Below, piece by piece: positions 32,834-42,900 of a stretch of 43,153 nucleotides of DNA (the stretch's first letter is position 1; each line of letters starts with the position of its first letter). This stretch comes from an uncultured Lachnospiraceae bacterium. GTDB lineage: Bacteria; Bacillota; Clostridia; Lachnospirales; Lachnospiraceae. The stretch is taken from contig CANPZL010000018.1 of NCBI GenBank assembly GCA_947589055.1, positions 1 through 43,153 of the forward strand. The letters are read 5' to 3'. Made by a program: the position numbers and the translations under genes. The notes below the pieces were generated by a model. It did no database searches, was not told the origin of the DNA, and saw nothing but the letters and a program-made list of their open reading frames with translations.

Positions 32834-34213
32834 CTACCAGTCTCTATCTTCCATATCATAAAAAGTCTTATGAACGCCTACAAACTTATAGGCAGGTCGA
32901 ATGATCTTTCCCCGGTTTACCAGTTCTTCCAAACGATGGGCGCTCCAGCCGGATATTCTGGAGATTGCAAAAATCGGCGTAAACAGTTCTTCCGGTATGC
33001 CAAGCATGGTATAGACAAAACCGCTGTAAAAATCAACGTTTGCACAGATCGGCTTAAACAGCCGCCGCTGTTCTGCTACCAGCTGTGCCGCTATATGCTC
33101 GACCCGGTCATAGAATTCAAACTCCTTATGCTGATCCTTCTCGATGGCCAGCCGTTCGGCAAATTTTTTTAATACTACCTCTCTGGGATCGGATTCTGTA
33201 TAAACTGCATGCCCCATTCCATAGATCAAGCCTGCCCGATCGAACGTCTCTTTGTTTAAAATCTTTTTTAAGTAACTGCGGATCTGATCCTCATCCTCCA
33301 TATCCGTAATATGCTCCCGAATATCCCGGAACATCTGCTGCACTTTTAGATTCGCACCACCGTGCCGGGGGCCTTTTAAGGAAGCGATAGAAGCGGCTAC
33401 TGCCGAATATGTATCGGTTCCGGATGAGGTTACCACATGATTGGTAAAGGTGGAATTATTTCCGCCTCCATGCTCTGCATGAAGCACCAATGCAATATCC
33501 AAAACCTTTGCCTCCAGTTCTGTAAATCTTCCGTCCGGACGCAGCATCTGCAAAATATTTTCAGCCAATGACATCCCCTTGTCCGGTGTACGGATCACCA
33601 GATTCTCCCCATAACGGATATGCCGATACGCATGATAGGAATAAACAGAAATCAGCGGTATTTTCCCAATCAGCTGTAAGGACTGCCGCAAAACATTCGG
33701 TATGGAAATATCATCCGGCTTATCATCATAGGAATACAAGGTTAGCACACAGCGTTGCAGAGTATTCATGATATTGGCACTGGGTGCCTTCATGATCACA
33801 TCCCGGATAAAATTACCGGACAATTCCTCCAAGCTGGTTAAAATATCCAGAAAGCTTGTAAACTGCTGCTGGTTCGGCAATTCCCCAAACAGCAGCAGAT
33901 ATGTAATCTCTTCAAATGCAAATCGCCGGTTCTCATAGCTTTTAATCAGTTCCTGTACATTGTAGCCCTGATAGTAAAGCGTTCCTTCGCATGGTACCTT
34001 TTCTCCGTCTATGATCTTTGTAGCCACAACATCAGCAATCTCTGTCAGACCGGTCAGGACGCCCTTTCCATTGGAATCCCGAAGTCCCCGTTTTACATCA
34101 TATTCTTCATAGAGATCCTGATTGATGGCTCCCGATACCATACAATAGTTTACCAAATCATCAAATTGTGCATTGAGTTCTCCGTCCAGTTCCATCATCG
34201 CCCGATTATTCAT
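32834..34213 (-). CDS. Citrate synthase
   Basis: Condenses oxaloacetate and acetyl-CoA to citrate. The protein is about 459 residues, of the type common in Lachnospiraceae. Active-site regions are recognisable: LVLHAEHGGGNNSTF and LKGPRHGGAN with the two catalytic histidines, GMGHAVYTESDPR, and NVDFYSGFVYTMLGIP. I start at ATG 34213, with AAGGAGG ten bases upstream, rather than 12 codons earlier. No aconitase or isocitrate dehydrogenase gene is nearby. In this group the enzyme usually serves an incomplete cycle leading to glutamate. A 2-methylcitrate synthase role cannot be excluded. Confidence 0.93.
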   Translation of the reverse strand: MNNRAMMELDGELNAQFDDLVNYCMVSGAINQDLYEEYDVKRGLRDSNGKGVLTGLTEIADVVATKIIDGEKVPCEGTLYYQGYNVQELIKSYENRRFAFEEITYLLLFGELPNQQQFTSFLDILTSLEELSGNFIRDVIMKAPSANIMNTLQRCVLTLYSYDDKPDDISIPNVLRQSLQLIGKIPLISVYSYHAYRHIRYGENLVIRTPDKGMSLAENILQMLRPDGRFTELEAKVLDIALVLHAEHGGGNNSTFTNHVVTSSGTDTYSAVAASIASLKGPRHGGANLKVQQMFRDIREHITDMEDEDQIRSYLKKILNKETFDRAGLIYGMGHAVYTESDPREVVLKKFAERLAIEKDQHKEFEFYDRVEHIAAQLVAEQRRLFKPICANVDFYSGFVYTMLGIPEELFTPIFAISRISGWSAHRLEELVNRGKIIRPAYKFVGVHKTFYDMEDRDW

Positions 34214-34260
34214 GTTCAATGCCTCCTTGCTTCCATCTTTCCCATTCACAGATTGTAGAA

Positions 34261-34289
34261 ATCATACAACCAAATCAAAAATCTTGCAA
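34261..34289 (-). promoter_or_regulatory. Promoter of the citrate synthase gene
   Basis: On the minus strand TTGCAA (34284-34289), a 17-base spacer and TATGAT (34261-34266), 48 bases before the ATG. Confidence 0.65.
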
Positions 34290-34306
34290 CTTTTTCAGCC
34301 ACAAGG

Positions 34307-34328
34307 AAAAAAATCTGTCTTGATTTTT
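34307..34328 (-). terminator. Probable terminator after the Fur-family gene
   Basis: A seven-base stem AAAAATC / GATTTTT with a six-base loop, leading into further T on the minus strand. It lies 11 bases after the regulator's stop. The stem is AT-rich, so it is weak. Confidence 0.4.
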
Positions 34329-34338
34329 CAAACAACTG

Positions 34339-34758
34339 TCATCCTTTCATCAGTGTCTGACACTCTTTGCAATATCCATATAATTCCAGCTTATGACCGG
34401 TTATCGTAAAATCCTCCGGGCCGGAATGGATATGCATCTGCTCCATCGGACATTCCGGCAAAGGCAGTTTCCGCCGACAGGAGAGACAGATTGCATAATG
34501 CTTATGCTGCTCCCGCTTCCATTCATAGACTGCCATATCCTCTCCCATCAGCGTCGTCTTTTCCAGCAGATCGTTTTCTTCAAACACCGCTAAAGAACGA
34601 TATATGGTAGAGATGGCATATCCGGAATTCTTTGTATGTTCGATAACCTTCTGATAGATCTCCATCGCAGTCATCGGACCTTCTGCCTGTGTTAAAACCC
34701 GGAATACGTCCTCTCGTTGTCGTGTCCGTTTAATACCGGACGGCCATTGATATTCCAT
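34339..34758 (-). CDS. Fur-family transcriptional regulator
   Basis: A 139-residue metal-dependent repressor. A winged helix (TRQREDVFRVL, GYAISTIYRSLAVFEENDLLEK) is followed by a dimerisation and metal domain. HKHYAICLSC and GYCKEC supply two CxxC pairs (Cys91/94, Cys130/133) for a structural zinc site, with His residues around for a sensory metal. This fits Fur, Zur or PerR; the metal cannot be told. The gene starts 21 bases after the second ABC exporter gene and is probably in that operon, so the exporter may be under its own metal-responsive control. It contains a short C-terminal extension only. Confidence 0.9.
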   Translation of the reverse strand: MEYQWPSGIKRTRQREDVFRVLTQAEGPMTAMEIYQKVIEHTKNSGYAISTIYRSLAVFEENDLLEKTTLMGEDMAVYEWKREQHKHYAICLSCRRKLPLPECPMEQMHIHSGPEDFTITGHKLELYGYCKECQTLMKG

Positions 34759-34779
34759 ACCCTTCTCCTCTTTTACCGC

Positions 34780-36540
34780 TTATGCCTCCATGCGGCTGCC
34801 GCTTTCATACAGATGATAATAAAATCCTCTTTTCCTCATCAGTTCCTCGTGATCTCCCTGTTCTATGATATTTCCATCCTTCATGACCAGTATGACATCT
34901 GCCTCCTGAATCGTAGATAACCGATGTGCTACAATAAAACTGGTTTTTCCCTCCATCAGTTTGTGAAATGCCTTTTGAATCCGAATCTCCGTTCTGGTGT
35001 CAATGGAAGAGGTCGCCTCGTCTAAGATCAGCATCGGAGGCCGGCACAGCATGACCCTCGCAATACAAAGGAGCTGTTTCTGCCCCTGCGACAGGGTATC
35101 GCTGTTTTCATGGATCACGGTATCATACCCCTGCGGCAGACGCTTAATAAAGCTGTGCGCATGGGAAAGTCTGGCCGCTTCGATCACTTCCTCTCTCGTA
35201 GCATCCGGTTTTCCCATTGTAATATTTTCCAACACCGTACCGGTCTTTAACCAAGTTTCCTGTAATACCATACCGTAAGAAGCACGCAGACTGCTTCTGG
35301 TAACGGAACGGATATTCGTTCCATCCACTATGATCCTGCCCTGATTCACATCATAAAACCGCATTAACAGATTGATAAGTGTCGTCTTTCCACAGCCGGT
35401 TGGACCGACAATCGCAATTCGCTGACCGGCTTTTACCTCCAGATTCACATTTTGAAGCAGCTTTTGCTCCGGTGTATAGGAAAAGGATACGTTTTGAATC
35501 CCCACATTTCCCTGTACATTTTTCAGGCAAATTGCGTCAGGGGATTCAGGGATCTGCGGTTCCTCTTCAATCAGAGCAAATATCCTTGCGGCACAGGCAA
35601 GTGCATTTTGCAGTTCGGTCACAACGCCGGAGATTTCGTTAAAGGGTTTTGTGTACTGATTCGCATACCCCAGAAATGATGTAAGCTGTCCTATCGTTAT
35701 ACCTCCGTTAATGGCTACAACTGCGCCCACGATCCCCACACCGGCATAAACCAGACTGTTTACAAAACGGGTTGCCGGATTGGTTACAGAAGAAAAGAAA
35801 ATAGCCTTCAGGGAGCTTTCCCGTAATTGTTCATTTAATTCCTCAAAGTGTTTCCGTGTCTTTTCTTCCTGATGAAATGCCTGTACCACCTTTTGATTTC
35901 CTATCATTTCATCAATATAACCGGTTTGTTCCCCACGAATCTCAGACTGCCTCTGAAACATACGATAGGTTTTTTTCGCCACAAAGGCGGCAACAAACAA
36001 GGAAAGCGGTGTAATACAGACAACCACCAGCGTAACACCCGGATGGATCATAAGCATAAAAAGCAAGGTTCCAAGAATAGTTATAACACTGGTAAACAGT
36101 TGTGTAAAACCCATCAAAAGACCGTCGGCGAACTGATCGACGTCGGCGATCATACGGCTTACGATCTCACCGCTTGGGTGGGCATCCAGATATTTTAACG
36201 GTAGATTTTGAATATGATTGAAAGCATCCCTTCTCACATCACGGACAATGGAATAAGTCATTTTATTGTTGCACAGGTTCATAAACCATTGCGCTACCGA
36301 TGCAATTCCGATACAGATACCCATGCGGATCAATATCCTTATAACTCCGGCAAAATCCACCTGCCCCGGTCCGATGATGCCATCCACCGCATCACCGGTC
36401 AGGATCGGCAGATACAGGGTTAATCCCACACTGATCACAGACATCAGCAGGGAAAGCAGCAAAAACAGCCAGTAAGGTTTTAAATATCCCATCAACTTTC
36501 GGAAGGTTCTCAGGGAACCAGTATGCGTTTGCTTCTTCAT
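34780..36540 (-). CDS. ABC exporter half-transporter, catalytic partner
   Basis: A 586-residue type IV ABC exporter subunit with six membrane spans (about 20-310) and a C-terminal ATPase. Walker A is VGPTGCGKTT. The signature is unusual, LSQGQ instead of LSGGQ. Walker B is canonical with the catalytic Glu (LILDEATSSID), and the H-loop is intact (IVAHRLS). Its partner upstream has the complementary defects, so the two should form a heterodimer with one active ATP site, like TM287/288 or BmrCD. The start codon overlaps the partner's stop by four bases (ATGA). Substrate is unknown: multidrug or lipid export by family. A Fur-family gene follows. Confidence 0.93.
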   Translation of the reverse strand: MKKQTHTGSLRTFRKLMGYLKPYWLFLLLSLLMSVISVGLTLYLPILTGDAVDGIIGPGQVDFAGVIRILIRMGICIGIASVAQWFMNLCNNKMTYSIVRDVRRDAFNHIQNLPLKYLDAHPSGEIVSRMIADVDQFADGLLMGFTQLFTSVITILGTLLFMLMIHPGVTLVVVCITPLSLFVAAFVAKKTYRMFQRQSEIRGEQTGYIDEMIGNQKVVQAFHQEEKTRKHFEELNEQLRESSLKAIFFSSVTNPATRFVNSLVYAGVGIVGAVVAINGGITIGQLTSFLGYANQYTKPFNEISGVVTELQNALACAARIFALIEEEPQIPESPDAICLKNVQGNVGIQNVSFSYTPEQKLLQNVNLEVKAGQRIAIVGPTGCGKTTLINLLMRFYDVNQGRIIVDGTNIRSVTRSSLRASYGMVLQETWLKTGTVLENITMGKPDATREEVIEAARLSHAHSFIKRLPQGYDTVIHENSDTLSQGQKQLLCIARVMLCRPPMLILDEATSSIDTRTEIRIQKAFHKLMEGKTSFIVAHRLSTIQEADVILVMKDGNIIEQGDHEELMRKRGFYYHLYESGSRMEA

Positions 36541-38270
36541 GCTCCCTGCACCTCCTTATTAAACTGTGACGCATAGATTTCCTGATAAACCGGACAATGC
36601 TCCATAAGCTCCCGATGCGTTCCCATGCCTACGATCTCTCCGTCGTCCAATACCAGAATCCGATCCGCCTGTTGAATGGAGACCGTCCGCTGGGATACGA
36701 TAAAAATAGTAGGATGAAAATCCAGCTTTTGCAGCGCACTCCGAAGAGCCGCATCGGTTGCATAATCCAGTGCGGAAGTGCTGTCATCCAGTATCAGAAT
36801 CTCTGGTCTCCGAACCAACGCTCTGGCTATCGTCAGCCGCTGCCGCTGCCCGCCGGAAAGATTCCGTCCATTCTGAGAAATCGGAGCGTCTAACTTCCCG
36901 TCCTTTTCTTCTACGAACTCCAATGCCTGCGCAGTACGCAACGCCTGATACAAGGTCTGCTCATCAGCAGTTTCATCTCCCCACAACAGATTTTCCCGTA
37001 TAGTTCCTTTAAATAACACTGCCTTCTGCATCACGATCCCGATTTTTTCACGCAACTGTTCCTTTGGATATTCCTTTATATCCACACCGTTGATCAGAAT
37101 CCGTCCGGAATCTGCATCGTAGAATCTGGGGATCAGATGAATCAGACTGGTCTTGCCGGATCCCGTACCGCCGATGATTCCGATCGTCTCTCCTTTCTTT
37201 ACCTGAAAACTCATATGCTGTAACGCAGTATCTCCGGCATTGGGATAGGAAAAGGAAACATCCTGAAATTCTACGTCCATATCCGGTTCCTTCAAAACGG
37301 AAACGGGAGCTTCCGTATATGTCTGTGCAGTCTCCATCTCCAGCACAGCTTGGATTCGATTGCCACAGGCGATTGCCTTTGTGATCGTAATGATCAGATT
37401 TGCCAGTTTTACCAGTTCCACTAGAATCTGGTTCATGTAATTTACCAGCGCTACTACTTCTCCCTGGGTCAGGATACCGGTATCCACTTGGATTGCACCT
37501 GTAAAGAGCAAGGCAAGTACAGCCACGTTCACAATGATAAAGGTAAGCGGATTCATGTATGCGGAAATACGTCCGACAACTATCTGCAAACGGGTCAGTT
37601 TCTCATTATCGGAATGGAATCGGTTCCGTTCCGCATCCTCCTGATTAAACGCCCGGATTACCCGGACGCCGGTAAGATTTTCACGGGTAATCAAAAGAAC
37701 CTGATCTAAGCCCTCCTGTACCTTACGGAATCTTGGAATGCTGATCAGCGTAATTCCGGTCACCACCAACGCCAATAACGGAATTGCAACCACAAAAATC
37801 AAGGCGGCCTTCCACTGAATGGTAAACGCCATGATCATAGCGCCAAATACAATAAACGGAGAACGCAGAAACAAACGAAGCACCATATTTACTCCGTTTT
37901 GTACCTGATTCATGTCACTTGTCATTCTGGTAATCAAGGTCGCACTCCCAACCTGATCGAGTTCAGAAAAAGAAAAACCCTGAATATGCTGGAATAGCTT
38001 TGTTTTCACAGTTGCAGCAAAGCCCACTGCCGCCTTTGCCGCAAAAAACTGTGCTGTCAGGGAGCAGGTAAGTCCAATGACCGCAAGCAGCAAAAGAATG
38101 CCTGCCATCTTCCAGATGTAGGGCATATTCTGCTCCCGTATCCCTACATCCATAATGGCAGCCATGACTAACGGTACAAACAATTCAAAGGAAGCCTCCA
38201 GCATTTTAAATAGTGGTGCCAGAATGCATTCCTTTCTATATGCCTTCAGGTATTTCAATAATTTCTTCAC
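36537..38270 (-). CDS. ABC exporter half-transporter, degenerate-site partner
   Basis: A 577-residue type IV ABC exporter subunit with six membrane spans and a C-terminal ATPase. Walker A is GGTGSGKTS and the signature is normal (LSGGQRQRLTIA). The catalytic Glu after Walker B is Asp (LILDDSTSALD), and the H-loop His is Gln (FIVSQRTV). These are the substitutions found in the inactive site of heterodimeric exporters. Start is GTG 38270 with GAGGAG seven bases upstream; a TTG two codons earlier lies too close to that site. It is the first gene of an operon with the second half-transporter and the Fur-family regulator. Confidence 0.93.
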   Translation of the reverse strand: MKKLLKYLKAYRKECILAPLFKMLEASFELFVPLVMAAIMDVGIREQNMPYIWKMAGILLLLAVIGLTCSLTAQFFAAKAAVGFAATVKTKLFQHIQGFSFSELDQVGSATLITRMTSDMNQVQNGVNMVLRLFLRSPFIVFGAMIMAFTIQWKAALIFVVAIPLLALVVTGITLISIPRFRKVQEGLDQVLLITRENLTGVRVIRAFNQEDAERNRFHSDNEKLTRLQIVVGRISAYMNPLTFIIVNVAVLALLFTGAIQVDTGILTQGEVVALVNYMNQILVELVKLANLIITITKAIACGNRIQAVLEMETAQTYTEAPVSVLKEPDMDVEFQDVSFSYPNAGDTALQHMSFQVKKGETIGIIGGTGSGKTSLIHLIPRFYDADSGRILINGVDIKEYPKEQLREKIGIVMQKAVLFKGTIRENLLWGDETADEQTLYQALRTAQALEFVEEKDGKLDAPISQNGRNLSGGQRQRLTIARALVRRPEILILDDSTSALDYATDAALRSALQKLDFHPTIFIVSQRTVSIQQADRILVLDDGEIVGMGTHRELMEHCPVYQEIYASQFNKEVQGA

Positions 38271-38318
38271 TTGCAATCTCCTCTTGCACGTCTTCTAAGC
38301 CTTGCACTTTGATTCATA

Positions 38319-38347
38319 AGTATAACAGATTTACATCAATTCTGCAA
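38319..38347 (-). promoter_or_regulatory. Promoter of the ABC exporter-Fur operon
   Basis: On the minus strand TTGCAG (38342-38347), a 17-base spacer and TATACT (38319-38324) with a TGT extended -10. The -35 lies within the last codons of the SleC-like gene. Downstream are repeated CTTGCAM motifs on the plus strand at 38270-38276, 38283-38289 and 38301-38307. Confidence 0.65.
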
Positions 38348-39605
38348 TTCTGGTAACCGCTACATAGATTTCCGATATGCGGTACCATGTACGGTAATCA
38401 ACGATGCCTGTTACCGGCAGCTTAAACACCCGCTGGAATTCCCGAACCGCTTCCTCTGTTCGGGGGCCATAGATCCCGTCAACTGCTATGGTAGGGATCG
38501 CCGGATAATTCTGAGCGATCCGGTTTAGCTGTTCCTGTACAGTCCGCACTGCCTCCCCGGTGGAACCCTGCTCTAATGCGGCTCCGGGCCAGGACAGTGG
38601 AACACCGGAAACGGTCTTTGCATTATTGATATAGATATTGTTTCCATAATAGTTACGAAGTATCTGTATAGCGGTATAATTTTGATCGGCCAGATACTTA
38701 CTTCCCCACTGGCTCATCCAATTCGGACAGGTAACACGCTTTCCGTCGCAATACTGGGTCAGGATCGGCTGAAGGACATTCGGTCTGGAAAGATAGGAAG
38801 TAAACAGCCGGTCAACTACTGCGTCAATGCTTTCATAGGTTGATTTCCCGTAGATCCATTTATGATCATAAGCGGTAGAACTGGTAATGGTAAAACTATA
38901 GCCCTGATTCCGGTACCATTCCGTATAAACCCGGTTTAAGGTAAAGGACATGATCGCCAGAACATTTGCTTCAATGCATGCCTCCGGCCATGTGGAATAG
39001 ATCTCACAGGACGCAACATTTTTAATATAATCCTTATACAGGACATAATAGTTTTCAGCAGTAGAATCTGTCGGGGCTCCGTCATGCACAACGATATATT
39101 CCGGCACCACTACCTCCGGAAGTACGATTTCTCCGGACTCATTTAGGGGCTTGATCTCCGCCTCCGGTATCTTTTCCGGATATTCTTCCCATAGGGTATG
39201 CCCGCCGATCACCGTCGGATCATACGCATCGGAATCCTCCGTTTCCGGCATCATGGGAACAAGCTGAATCGCTGTTTCATTGGAAAAAATCTGAACGCCG
39301 GCGATGAACCGTTCCAGAAAGCCGGGCGCCTCTATTCGGATATTATATTCCGCATAGGGCTGATTATCCGTCGGTTCCATGGAATATTCCAGTGGTGGTG
39401 CATCCAGACGGATCTCCTCGCTCATACCGTTTTCATCCGTCTCAATCTCCTGTAGCACCGCACCTGCACCTCCGGTATAGGAAATGGAGATCCGGGCATT
39501 TGCTATGGGTCTCCGCCCCAGAGCGGAAGTAATCTCGAACCGAATCCTTCCCTGCTCGGCGTCGGTTTCTGCATTTCTCTGCGGTAGCGTCTGCAATGTA
39601 TCCAT
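38331..39605 (-). CDS. SleC-like spore cortex-lytic enzyme
   Basis: A 424-residue protein resembling SleC, the germination-specific cortex lytic transglycosylase of Clostridium. Residues 1-115 form a propeptide-like beta domain (ARISISYTGG, YNIRIEAPGF) without a signal peptide. Residues 165-325 match the SleC catalytic region with a SpoIID-like end: EYIVVHDGAP, IYSTWPEACIEANVLA, NRVYTEWYRNQGYSF, STAYDHKWIYGKS and NWMSQWGSKYLADQ...ILRNYYG. Residues 340-410 are a PG_binding_1 domain (LEQGSTGEAVRTVQEQLNRI, VDGIYGPRTEEAVREFQ). SleC is made in the mother cell as a zymogen and activated by Csp proteases; no csp gene is here. GGAAAG precedes the ATG. Its promoter was not clear. Confidence 0.82.
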   Translation of the reverse strand: MDTLQTLPQRNAETDAEQGRIRFEITSALGRRPIANARISISYTGGAGAVLQEIETDENGMSEEIRLDAPPLEYSMEPTDNQPYAEYNIRIEAPGFLERFIAGVQIFSNETAIQLVPMMPETEDSDAYDPTVIGGHTLWEEYPEKIPEAEIKPLNESGEIVLPEVVVPEYIVVHDGAPTDSTAENYYVLYKDYIKNVASCEIYSTWPEACIEANVLAIMSFTLNRVYTEWYRNQGYSFTITSSTAYDHKWIYGKSTYESIDAVVDRLFTSYLSRPNVLQPILTQYCDGKRVTCPNWMSQWGSKYLADQNYTAIQILRNYYGNNIYINNAKTVSGVPLSWPGAALEQGSTGEAVRTVQEQLNRIAQNYPAIPTIAVDGIYGPRTEEAVREFQRVFKLPVTGIVDYRTWYRISEIYVAVTRIAELM

Positions 39606-39679
39606 ATCATACTTTCCAAATTTTATTTAAATTAGTATATGCAGAGAATAGAAAAACGAAACCGTTGAATCCGTGAAAC

Positions 39680-39717
39680 AAAAAAAGCTGCCCGTCTTGT
39701 TTTACAAGAAGAACAGC
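39680..39717 (-). terminator. Rho-independent terminator after tRNA-Glu
   Basis: A 14-pair stem with one mismatch (from GCTGTTC to GGGCAGC) around AAA, at 39687-39717, followed on the minus strand by seven T. It is eight bases after the tRNA. Confidence 0.85.
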
Positions 39718-39724
39718 CTAGCAG

Positions 39725-39796
39725 CAGTTCGTAGGGGAATCGAACCCCTGTTTTCGCCGTGAGAGGGCGACGTCTTAGCCGCTTGACCAACGAACC
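39725..39796 (-). tRNA. tRNA-Glu (anticodon CTC)
   Basis: A 72-base tRNA on the minus strand. The acceptor GGTTCGT pairs with ACGAACT and discriminator G. The anticodon stem TCGCC/GGCGA encloses CTCTCAC, giving anticodon CTC for GAG codons. The T-arm is AGGGGTTCGATTCCCCT. CCA is not encoded. It has its own promoter and terminator. Confidence 0.95.
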
Positions 39797-39823
39797 ACAA
39801 TACATTGTTTACACAACGGTATT

Positions 39824-39852
39824 AGTATAACAGGGGGTTTGCAAAAAAGCAA
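39824..39852 (-). promoter_or_regulatory. Promoter of tRNA-Glu
   Basis: On the minus strand TTGCTT (39847-39852), a 17-base spacer and TATACT (39824-39829) with a TGT extended -10. It overlaps the inverted repeat after polC. Confidence 0.6.
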
Positions 39853-39867
39853 GCCTTTTTTTGCAAA
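39838..39867 (-). terminator. Inverted repeat after polC, probable terminator
   Basis: A perfect 11-base stem TTTGCAAAAAA / TTTTTTGCAAA with an eight-base loop, 67 bases after the polC stop. The T-run lies inside the 3' arm on the minus strand, and the repeat overlaps the tRNA-Glu promoter. Confidence 0.45.
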
Positions 39868-39934
39868 TAACCGTATCCCTGCACCTGCAAAGCTGCCGGG
39901 AACCTCACAAACCGTAAAATACCTTCCTGACTTC

Positions 39935-42900
39935 TCATGCCAGATAATCAAACAGACTGTATTGATCGGAGTCTGGAAGCTCATCCAGCAGTCCTAGCTG
40001 TGTAAATTTATCTATCGTAGATTTCCCGATCTTTGCCATCTCCCGCAGATTGTCTTTTGAAGAAAATCCACCGTTTTCTTTTGCTTGCCTTGCCGCATCT
40101 CGTACCTGTATCGCCGCTTTCCCTCCCAATCCTTCGATACTGCAAAGAGCAGGCATTAGCTTGCCATCAATAATCAAAAACCGTTCCGCTTCCGCCTGAT
40201 AGATGTCAATCGGTATAAATTCAAACCCTCTGGCATACATCTCCAGCACCAGACGCATATCCTTTAAGCTGTCCAGATCCTTGTTTTTCTTATCCTGACT
40301 TTTTTGTATTTCGTTCATATGATATTCCAGTCTGGATCTGCCCATGCACATAGTTTCATAATTAAAGGCATCGGCACGGATACTGAAAAATGCCGCATAA
40401 TATTCCAGCGGATAATGAATCTTATACCACGCTATCCGCCACGCCATCATAACATAGGCAGCCGCATGTGCCTTCGGAAACATATACTTGATCTTCTTGC
40501 AGGAATCAATATACCATTCCGGCACATCATGCTTCAGCATTTCCTCCTCCCATTCCGGTTTTAAGCCCTTACCTTTCCTGACACTCTCCATGATCGTAAA
40601 GGCAAGTCCTTTTTCCAGTCCCTGATGAATCAGGAATACCATAATATCATCCCGACAGCAGATTGCTGTTGAGATGACAGCAGTACCGGATTTGATCAGA
40701 TCCTGCGCATTTCCTACCCAAACATCCGTACCATGAGCCAGACCAGCTATCCGCACCAGATCCGAAAACATAGTAGGCTTCGTATCCAAAAGCATCTGCA
40801 TGGCAAAATCCGTCCCGAATTCCGGAATTCCCAGAGACCCCAATGGCACGCCGCCAATATCCTCCGGTGTGATTCCAAGTGCCTCCGTGCTTTGAAACAG
40901 GGACATCACCTGTTTATCATAAAGCGGAATATCCTTACAGCTGGTATTCGTCAGAAGCTCCAGTCGTCGTATCATGGTGGGATCATCGTGTCCCAATATA
41001 TCCAGCTTTAACAGATTATGATCAATGGAATGGTATTCAAAATGTGTGGTAACGATCGGTGTATTCTGGTCGTTTGCCGGGTGTTGGATCGGTGTAAAGG
41101 AATAGATTTCTTCCTCTCTGGGTAATACGATCATGCCGCCCGGATGCTGTCCTGTAGTTCGCTTCACGCCAGTGACGCCCTGCGAAATCCTCTCAATCTC
41201 ACAGTTCCGTTTCGTCAGATTACGTTCCTCGAAGTATTTCATCGTCATACCGTATGCTGTTTTTTCCGCTATGGTACCTATCGTTCCCGCCCGGAAGGCA
41301 TGTCCCTTCGTAAACAATTCTTCCGTATACTGATGCGCATTGGCCTGATATTCACCGGAAAAATTAAGGTCAATATCCGGCTCCTTATCCCCCTTGAACC
41401 CAAGAAACGTCTCAAAGGGAATATCATGTCCCTCCTTTAACAAACTATGCCCGCATCTTGGGCAATTCCGTTCCGGCAGATCACAGCCGGAATTACCGGA
41501 AAACGCAGCTACTTCCGGAGAATCAAAATCCACAAAATGGCACTCCGGACAGATATAATGTGCCGGCAGGGGGTTGACCTCCGTAATTCCCGCCATAGTC
41601 GCAACAAACGAGGAACCCACCGAGCCTCTGGAGCCAACCAGATACCCATGATCATTGGAATCCCAAACCAGCTTTTGCGCAATGATATATAACACGGCAA
41701 ATCCATTGGAAATAATGGAATCCAATTCCCTCTGCAACCGTTCCACAACCACCGGCGGAAGATCCGGCCCGTAGATCTCATGTGCCTTCTTATAACAGAT
41801 GTCCGTTAAGGTCTCATCTGAATTCTCAATGACCGGCGGACATTTGTCCGGACGGACCGGCTTGATATATTCAATGCAGTCCGCAATACGGTTCGTGTTG
41901 GTAATTACAACTTCTCTCGCTTTTTCCGGCCCCAGATACGCAAACTCTTCTAACATCTCATCCGTAGTATGGAAAAACAACGGGCTTTGACGATCTGCCT
42001 CCTTAAAACCTTCCGATGCCTGAAGGATCGCCCGATAGATGGAATCCTCCGGATCCAGAAAATGCACATCGCAGGTAGCCACCACCGGTTTATGGAATTC
42101 TTCTCCCAGCCGGACGATCGTCCGGTTGTACTCCCTTAGATCCTCCATGGATTCTACCGGATAGTTTTCGTCCTCGATCATAAACTCGTTGTTTCCCAAA
42201 GGTTGAATTTCCAGATAATCATAAAAATTAACGATCCGGGTAAGCTCGTTGTCATCCGCACCATTTAAAAGCGCCTGATACAGTTCTCCCGCTTCACAGG
42301 CGGAGCCGACAAGCAGCCCCTCTCGGTATTGATTGATCATACTTTTGGGCATCAGGGGTCTGCGGTTAAAATATTCCAAGTGAGACATAGAAATCAGCCG
42401 ATACAGATTGACCCTGCCGATCTCATTTTTAGCGAGGAGAATGCCGTGGTATCGGTGGGATTTTTTCACGCTGTCCGGCGTACTTGCCGCAAGCGTATTC
42501 AACTGATCCAGATTCTCCACGCCGCTTTCAGAAAGCATATGTACAAATTTTAAAAACATTTCTGCCGTCGCTTCTGCGTCATTGACCGCCCGATGATGCT
42601 GCTCCAGAACGATCTTTAACTCCTTAACAAGCCGGTCCAGAGTGTATTTTCCAAGATGAGGCAGTAAAACATGCGCCATACCAAGCGTATCCACGATCGT
42701 GTTATCAAAGGGCAGATTTAGATTCCGGGCTTCCTGTCCGATAAATCCCGTGTCAAAGGAAGCATTATGAGCGACTAAAACACCGTCACCGCAAAAATCC
42801 AAAAATGCAGGCAGCACCTCCCGGATCGTCGGCTGGTTTGCCACCATATCATCCGAAATTCCGGTCAGTCTGGTAATATTATAGGGGATCGGACGTTCCG

